Positions 15,056 through 19,967 of a stretch of DNA of 19,967 nucleotides are shown here, piece after piece; position 1 is the stretch's first letter; every line of letters begins with the position of its first letter. The position numbers were made by a program, and so were the translations under genes. The notes beneath the pieces were generated by a model, which had not been told where the DNA came from, did no database searches, and saw nothing but the letters and a program-made list of their open reading frames with translations. Origin of the DNA: Gammaproteobacteria bacterium (lineage in GTDB: Bacteria; Pseudomonadota; Gammaproteobacteria; Pseudomonadales; Halomonadaceae); assembly GCA_023485185.1 (NCBI GenBank), contig JAMCZP010000060.1, positions 1 through 19,967 of the forward strand. Reading direction: 5' to 3'.

Positions 15056-18000
15056 ATGCCAACGTTCTCTCTGCTCGAACCCTCCCAGCCCCAAGGGACT
15101 CGCGATACGCTTTACTGGACATCGCCACCGGGCAGTGCAACTGCCTTGGCACTTTCTCGTGTCGCGACGACCGCGCCGCTATTGGTGATTACGCCCAATA
15201 CGGCTAGCGCGCAGCGCTTAGAGCAAGACCTCAACTTTTACAGCGATGTGCCGGTGCTGCCCTTCCCTGATTGGGAAACGCTGCCCTACGACAGCTTTTC
15301 GCCTCATCAGGATATTGTTTCCGCCCGCCTACGCACGCTGCGCCAACTGCAAGATGGCGTACGCGGTATTGTTCTGGTGCCGATCAATACGCTGATGCAG
15401 CGCCTACCGCCGGTGGAATACATTGCTGGCAGAGTAATGACACTTAAAACAGGCGAACGCCTGGATCGTGAAGCGTTCCGCGAATCGCTATCACGCGCTG
15501 GCTACCGCGCCGTAGAAACCGTTTATGAGCCCGGTGAGTACGCCATGCGCGGCGCACTGATTGATCTATTTGCCATGGGCATGGATGAACCCATTCGTAT
15601 TGATCTATTTGATGATGAAATCGATACTCTGCGGCACTTTGATCCAGGCAGTCAGCGCTCCACCGATAAAATCGAGACGCTTGAGCTATTACCGGCGCAT
15701 GAATACTCGCTAAGCCGCAGCGCCATCGCCTGCTTTCGCGAGCAGTTTGAAACCTTATTCGACGTTGACCCGCGCCAGTGCCCACTCTACAACGATGCCT
15801 TAAAAGGCATTCCCTCACCGGGGCTTGAGCACTATCTGCCGCTATTTTTTGAGCAAACTTCATCGCTTTTCGACCATTTGACAAACGATACACGGGTGGC
15901 GCTTCTGCCAGACGTTTTCCATGCCGCTGAACTGCACTGGAAATCAATTGAGGCTCGCTATGACAATTTGGGCGTTGACCCTACGCGCCCTTTGCTTCCA
16001 CCTCATCGTGCGTTTTTTCCGGTCAGCGAGGTTTTCTCCGCCATTAAAGCGCTGCCACGCATTGAACTCACTAAAGATAGTGAGCAGCGCCATGCGCATT
16101 TACCTGAAGCTTCTGCGCTCCCGCCGTTGGCAATTAATGCCCGGGCCAAACAACCTTTAGCTGAAATCGCTGGCTTTTTGAAAGCCCACCCGCAAACACG
16201 CATTTTGTTTGTGGCAGAGTCACGGGGGCGAAGAGAAGCACTCGAAGAGGTGCTCTCACCGCTTAAGCTATCGCTGCCCCACACGGATAGCTTTCATGCG
16301 TTTTTAGCCAGCAATGATCAGTTTGCAATCACTGAAGGACTGGTGGATAGCGGGCTATGGCTAAACACGCCGAGCCTTGCGGTGATCAGTGAAACCGAGC
16401 TGTTTGGCGAGGTGGTACGCCAAAGCCGGCGGCGCGAAAAAGCCACTGACGACAATGAATTGGCCGTTCGTCACCTTTCAGAGTTACGCGAAGGGGCACC
16501 GGTCGTGCATCAAGCCCACGGCGTAGGACGCTATTTAGGACTGGAAACACTGGAAGCGGGCGGCCAGGCAAACGAGTTTCTAGCGCTCTCTTATGCCGAT
16601 GGCGCCAAACTCTATGTACCCGTAGATAGCCTGCACTTTATTTCACGCTATAGCGGCGCCGATGATGAACTGGCCCCCCTACACAAACTTGGCTCCGACC
16701 AGTGGGAAAAAGCGCGGCGTAAAGCAGCCGAGAAGATCCGCGACACTGCCGCCGAACTGCTTGATGTCTACGCACGCAGAGAAGCCCAGCAAGGGGTGGT
16801 CTACGAAGCGCCCGGCGAAGATTACTTACGTTTTGCGGGTAATTTCCCGTTTGAGGAAACACCCGATCAACATGCGGCGATTGAAGCAGTTATCAGCGAT
16901 ATAACTTCGCCGCAGCCAATGGACCGTGTGGTATGCGGAGATGTCGGCTTCGGCAAAACTGAAGTCGCCATGCGAGCGGCGTTTTTGGCCGTTCAGTCAG
17001 GGCGCCAGGTGATAGTACTAGTGCCTACCACCCTGCTTGCTCGCCAACACTTCGAAAATTTCCGTGACCGCTTTGCTGATACCGCCGTCAACATTGGTTT
17101 GATCTCCCGCTTCACCAGCGGCAAAGAGATGACTCAGACGCTGGAAAGCATTAAAAACGGCCAAACGGATATCGTCATCGGCACGCATAAGCTGCTTTCG
17201 AAAAGCGTCGAGCTTCCCAAAATGGGCCTGCTGATTATCGATGAGGAGCATCGCTTTGGCGTCGCGCAAAAAGAGAAGCTTAAAACACTGCGTGCGGAAA
17301 TTGATATTTTAACCCTCACCGCTACCCCGATTCCGCGCACCCTGAACATGGCCATGAGCGGCATTCGCGATCTATCAATTATCGCCACGCCGCCTGCTCG
17401 CCGCCTGTCAGTCAAAACCTTTGTGCAACAGCATGAAGCTAGCGTTATCAAAGAAGCCCTGCTGCGTGAAATTCTTCGCGGCGGCCAGGTCTACGTACTG
17501 CACAATGAAGTCAAGACAATAGAGAATGCGGCAGAAAAAATCCGCGAATTAATCCCAGAAGCACGGGTAGGCGTTGCTCACGGCCAATTACCTGAGCGCA
17601 GCCTGGAACGCATCATGTCGGACTTCTACCACCGCCGCTTTAACGTACTGGTATGCTCAACGATCATTGAAACCGGCATTGATGTACCTAGCGCCAATAC
17701 TATTATTATTGAGCGCGCAGACAAATTTGGCTTGGCGCAGCTACATCAGTTACGTGGCCGGGTTGGTCGCAGCCACCATCAGGCCTACGCTTATCTGCTA
17801 ACTCCCCCACCCAAAGCGATGACCAGGGATGCGATCAAACGTCTAGAAGCCATTAGCGCATCGGATGATTTAGGCGCTGGGTTTACCTTAGCTAGCCATG
17901 ACATGGAAATTCGTGGTGCAGGCGAGCTATTGGGAGATGAGCAAAGCGGCCAGATGGAAACCATCGGCTACACGCTCTATATGGAGATGCTTGACCGAGC

Positions 18001-18505
18001 GGTGAAAGCCATTCGCGCAGGTAAAACACCCAATATTGATGCACCCTTCAATACCGGCGTAGAAATCAGCCTTAATCTGCCCGCGCTAATCCCCAGTGAT
18101 TATATTCACGATGTGCAGCAGCGCCTGGTGATGTATAAGCGCATCGCCAATACGCAAAGCGATAGCGAACTGAAAGAGCTACAAGTTGAGCTGATTGATC
18201 GCTTTGGCTTATTGCCTGCGCCGCTCAAGAACCTGATTCGCCAGACCAAGCTTCGCCACCGTGCTGAACAGCTCGGGATTAGCCGAATTGAGGCAGGCGA
18301 AAGCCGCGGCAGACTGCTGTTTGCGGGCAGCACCCAGGTCGACCCTATGACCCTGGTGAAGCTCATTCAAACATCGCCAAAACAGTATCGCCTGGATGGC
18401 GCAGACACACTAAGATTTGAATTATCAATGGAAAGTGTTGATAAGCGCTTTCAGCAGCTTGAAAACCTATTCAGCACACTTAATCAAAAAGTAGCGGCGG
18501 CGTGA
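15056..18505 (+). CDS. mfd: Transcription-repair coupling factor
   Basis: Mfd removes RNA polymerase stalled at DNA damage and recruits UvrA, starting strand-specific excision repair. From ATG 15056 the product has 1149 residues, matching E. coli (1148). An in-frame GTG at 15011 would add 15 residues and overlaps a TATGAT that may be the promoter -10, so I reject it. The N-terminal UvrB-like part has WETLPYDSFSPHQDI. The RNA polymerase interaction domain has HQAHGVGRYLGLETLEAGG and KLYVPVDSLHFISRY. The motor has Walker A GDVGFGKTE (628-636) and DEEH (729-732), then TATPIPRTLNMAMSG, HQLRGRVGRSHHQAYAYLL and the C-terminal TRCF domain. No defect is seen. It is divergent from gap. Confidence 0.98.
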   Translation: MPTFSLLEPSQPQGTRDTLYWTSPPGSATALALSRVATTAPLLVITPNTASAQRLEQDLNFYSDVPVLPFPDWETLPYDSFSPHQDIVSARLRTLRQLQDGVRGIVLVPINTLMQRLPPVEYIAGRVMTLKTGERLDREAFRESLSRAGYRAVETVYEPGEYAMRGALIDLFAMGMDEPIRIDLFDDEIDTLRHFDPGSQRSTDKIETLELLPAHEYSLSRSAIACFREQFETLFDVDPRQCPLYNDALKGIPSPGLEHYLPLFFEQTSSLFDHLTNDTRVALLPDVFHAAELHWKSIEARYDNLGVDPTRPLLPPHRAFFPVSEVFSAIKALPRIELTKDSEQRHAHLPEASALPPLAINARAKQPLAEIAGFLKAHPQTRILFVAESRGRREALEEVLSPLKLSLPHTDSFHAFLASNDQFAITEGLVDSGLWLNTPSLAVISETELFGEVVRQSRRREKATDDNELAVRHLSELREGAPVVHQAHGVGRYLGLETLEAGGQANEFLALSYADGAKLYVPVDSLHFISRYSGADDELAPLHKLGSDQWEKARRKAAEKIRDTAAELLDVYARREAQQGVVYEAPGEDYLRFAGNFPFEETPDQHAAIEAVISDITSPQPMDRVVCGDVGFGKTEVAMRAAFLAVQSGRQVIVLVPTTLLARQHFENFRDRFADTAVNIGLISRFTSGKEMTQTLESIKNGQTDIVIGTHKLLSKSVELPKMGLLIIDEEHRFGVAQKEKLKTLRAEIDILTLTATPIPRTLNMAMSGIRDLSIIATPPARRLSVKTFVQQHEASVIKEALLREILRGGQVYVLHNEVKTIENAAEKIRELIPEARVGVAHGQLPERSLERIMSDFYHRRFNVLVCSTIIETGIDVPSANTIIIERADKFGLAQLHQLRGRVGRSHHQAYAYLLTPPPKAMTRDAIKRLEAISASDDLGAGFTLASHDMEIRGAGELLGDEQSGQMETIGYTLYMEMLDRAVKAIRAGKTPNIDAPFNTGVEISLNLPALIPSDYIHDVQQRLVMYKRIANTQSDSELKELQVELIDRFGLLPAPLKNLIRQTKLRHRAEQLGISRIEAGESRGRLLFAGSTQVDPMTLVKLIQTSPKQYRLDGADTLRFELSMESVDKRFQQLENLFSTLNQKVAAA

Positions 18506-18590
18506 AGCTTGGGGCAAACTTGCACTATGCCATCGCCGTATTGGCTACCACCACGCGCATTAACCGTGTATTAACACACCAGGAACGACC

Positions 18591-19715
18591 ATGAACATTC
18601 GCCAAACTTTCAACCTTTGGGGCCCCACTAGCTTAGCGGTTCTGCTAGCAGCCAGCCTTGCAGGACCTGCCTACGCGCAACCCACTAGCGACCAGCAGCC
18701 AGAAAATGAAGTTCAAGCGCTCAGCGCTGATGCCGTTGACAGCGCAGCACAGGTTAGCGCCAGCGATGAGCTACCCCGCGGCCATTACCGCATACCCGAG
18801 CGCGGCGATGTCATTGGCGAGCGCTACACGGTAGTCGTGGAAAACCCCGATGAGACGCTGATTGATATCGCTCGGCGGCACAATATTGGCTATGAAGAAA
18901 TCCGCATGGCTAATCCTGATGTTAGCCTCTGGGTTCCTGGCCTAGGCACTGAAGTGGTTATTCCTTCTCAATACCTACTGCCACCAGCTCCCCGTGAAGG
19001 TGTTGTCGTCAATTTGTCTGAACTGCGTCTTTACTACTATCCGGCTAACAACCCTGGCATTGTTGAGACCTACCCGGTGAGCGTGGGTCGTGAAGAGTTT
19101 GCAACGCCTGTGGGCATTACACGCACTACGATTAAGGTCAAAGATCCTGCCTGGGCCCCGCCTGCTTCGATGCGCCGTGAAGCTGCCGCTCGCGGGGAGC
19201 CTGCTCCTGCCATTGTACCGCCAGGCCCCGACAACCCACTCGGCGAGCATGCGATTCTACTCGCCATGCCTAGCTACTTGATTCATGGCACCAATCGCCC
19301 AGACGGCGTGGGTATGCGCGCCAGCCGTGGCTGTATCCGTATGTATCCCGAAGATATTGCTTCACTATATGACCGCCTGCCTAGCGGTACTCAAGTTAAT
19401 TTGATGGATGCACCTTTCAAAGCAGGCTGGGCTGAAGATGGCACGCTATTCGTTCAGTCCTTCCCGCAGTTGGAAGAGAACGTCGGCGACTTCGAGCCAA
19501 TGCTCAACGCACTTGAGCGGGTAACGGCACTGACTGAAGATCAAGTTGAGATTGACCCAGAACAGGTCAAACGCGCTGTAGAAACGCCAAACGGCCAGTT
19601 CATTGCCCTACATGGCCCGCAAGCACCGCAGCCTGAGCCTGAGCCTGAGCCTGTAGAGCTATTTAACGAGGTTGAGCTTAACGCGGCAGCATCCAGCGCT
19701 GAAGAAGAAGCCTGA
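18591..19715 (+). CDS. Secreted L,D-transpeptidase (LysM + YkuD)
   Basis: This periplasmic enzyme class cross-links peptidoglycan or attaches outer-membrane lipoproteins to it. The 374-residue product has a signal peptide cut probably at AYA-Q (about residue 29). A LysM-like segment follows (YTVVVENPDETLIDIARRHN, about 82-125), then the YkuD catalytic domain. Its active site is HGTNRPDGVGM with His232 and SRGC at 245-248 with Cys248. The overall form resembles E. coli ErfK/YbiS/YcfS/YnhG. The last 90 or so residues are an acidic tail beyond the usual end, including a PEPEPEP run. AGGA lies 8 bases before the ATG. It starts 85 bases after mfd and converges on an Lpp-like gene whose product ends in lysine, so it may be the enzyme that anchors it. 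Confidence 0.92.
   Translation: MNIRQTFNLWGPTSLAVLLAASLAGPAYAQPTSDQQPENEVQALSADAVDSAAQVSASDELPRGHYRIPERGDVIGERYTVVVENPDETLIDIARRHNIGYEEIRMANPDVSLWVPGLGTEVVIPSQYLLPPAPREGVVVNLSELRLYYYPANNPGIVETYPVSVGREEFATPVGITRTTIKVKDPAWAPPASMRREAAARGEPAPAIVPPGPDNPLGEHAILLAMPSYLIHGTNRPDGVGMRASRGCIRMYPEDIASLYDRLPSGTQVNLMDAPFKAGWAEDGTLFVQSFPQLEENVGDFEPMLNALERVTALTEDQVEIDPEQVKRAVETPNGQFIALHGPQAPQPEPEPEPVELFNEVELNAAASSAEEEA
19631..19652 (+). repeat. GCCTGA hexanucleotide tandem repeat
   Basis: GCCTGA is repeated three times, followed by GCCT, within the 3' part of the transpeptidase gene. It encodes the Pro-Glu run. A change by whole units keeps the frame, so it could vary the length of the acidic tail between strains. 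Confidence 0.7.
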
Positions 19716-19743
19716 TCCGCTATTTGAAAAAAGCTGAAGTAAC

Positions 19744-19771
19744 AAAAAACCCCGCCGAGGCGGGGTTTTTT
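19744..19771. terminator. Bidirectional intrinsic terminator between the transpeptidase and lpp-like genes
   Basis: CCCCGC (19750-19755) and GCGGGG (19760-19765) pair around the loop CGAG. The stem is followed by TTTTTT at 19766-19771 and preceded by AAAAAA at 19744-19749. It therefore has a T-run in both directions and can end both the plus-strand transpeptidase transcript and the minus-strand lipoprotein transcript. Confidence 0.93.
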
Positions 19772-19863
19772 GCGTAGCTACCACATATATAACCACTACA
19801 TGCATAACTACTTACAGCAACCGCTGAGAGAGTCTGATGACTCCCCAGCAGCTCCAGGCAGAA

Positions 19864-19967
19864 TTACTTCTGCATGGAACGCTGGAACATGCGGTTCATT
19901 TCTTCACGGTTCTGCTCAGACATCTGCAGAGCAGCCTGCGCATCGCGCTGGGCTTGGTTAGCAGTGT
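19864..19967 (-). CDS. Lpp/OprI-like outer-membrane lipoprotein, C-terminal fragment
   Basis: Only the last 33 codons are in the window; the 5' end lies beyond base 19967. The translation (TANQAQRDAQAALQMSEQNR and on to FQRSMQK) is an Ala/Gln-rich heptad coiled coil. It has the character of the small murein lipoproteins Lpp and OprI, which form alanine-zipper trimers. The final residue is lysine, the residue of Lpp that is linked to peptidoglycan in E. coli. The lipobox cannot be checked. The 92 bases between stop and terminator contain a small hairpin (GAGTC 19830-19834, GACTC 19839-19843) but no gene. The adjacent L,D-transpeptidase fits this assignment. Confidence 0.72.
   Translation of the reverse strand, partial: TANQAQRDAQAALQMSEQNREEMNRMFQRSMQK

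Noticed and set aside
15444..15947. 167-codon minus-strand frame inside mfd
   Set aside because: Fully covered by mfd, whose reading is certain; Arg-rich and without domain signals.
19770..19961. 63-codon plus-strand frame after the terminator
   Set aside because: It starts within the terminator region and runs antisense through the lpp-like gene; no ribosome site or domain.

Overview
The window looks like a chromosomal segment from a moderately halophilic gammaproteobacterium, most probably of the Halomonas group. This is an inference from protein character: acidic tails on several proteins, a complete Na+-translocating NADH:quinone oxidoreductase (NQR), and the leuS-lptE-holA order typical of the class. 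No database search was possible. The order sthA, nqrM, nqrFEDCBA, gap, mfd is, from memory, close to the PA2991-PA3002 region of Pseudomonas aeruginosa. That supports an ordinary vertically inherited core region. No insertion sequence, prophage, CRISPR array, tRNA or rRNA was seen.

Region 1 (1-1804, + strand) is a tight operon: the end of leuS, then lptE (LPS transport lipoprotein) and holA (DNA polymerase III delta). The genes overlap by 4 bases as ATGA and GTGA. Region 2 (1805-4969, + strand) is accessory. It holds a short membrane-tethered PA2779-like protein, then a lipoprotein with a C39-type cysteine peptidase domain and TPR repeats (PA2778-like). The 5' coding part of the lipoprotein gene contains a textbook intrinsic-terminator sequence. 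Next come an AT-rich leader of about 340 nt with its own promoter candidate, an unlisted 43-codon ORF with a good ribosome binding site, and a membrane-bound diguanylate cyclase whose start codon overlaps that ORF's stop.

Region 3 (5007-12985, - strand) is a redox block. nqrA-nqrB-nqrC-nqrD-nqrE-nqrF form one operon. Downstream, behind a terminator, nqrM (NQR maturation factor) has its own promoter candidate and is followed by sthA (soluble transhydrogenase). SthA moves reducing equivalents between NADPH and NADH. NQR oxidises NADH, reduces ubiquinone and exports Na+. NqrM helps place iron in the complex. Region 4 has a glyceraldehyde-3-phosphate dehydrogenase gene with a long N-terminal extension (- strand), divergent from mfd (+ strand).

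Region 5 (18591-19967) has a secreted LysM plus YkuD L,D-transpeptidase. It converges, across a shared bidirectional terminator, on the end of an Lpp/OprI-like lipoprotein gene whose product ends in lysine. That is the kind of substrate such transpeptidases attach to peptidoglycan.

The least explained items are non-coding or very small: the terminator inside the peptidase gene, the coupled small ORF and long leader before the diguanylate cyclase, a 22-bp tandem repeat upstream of nqrA, a helically phased double repeat upstream of nqrM, and a strong hairpin between nqrE and nqrF.
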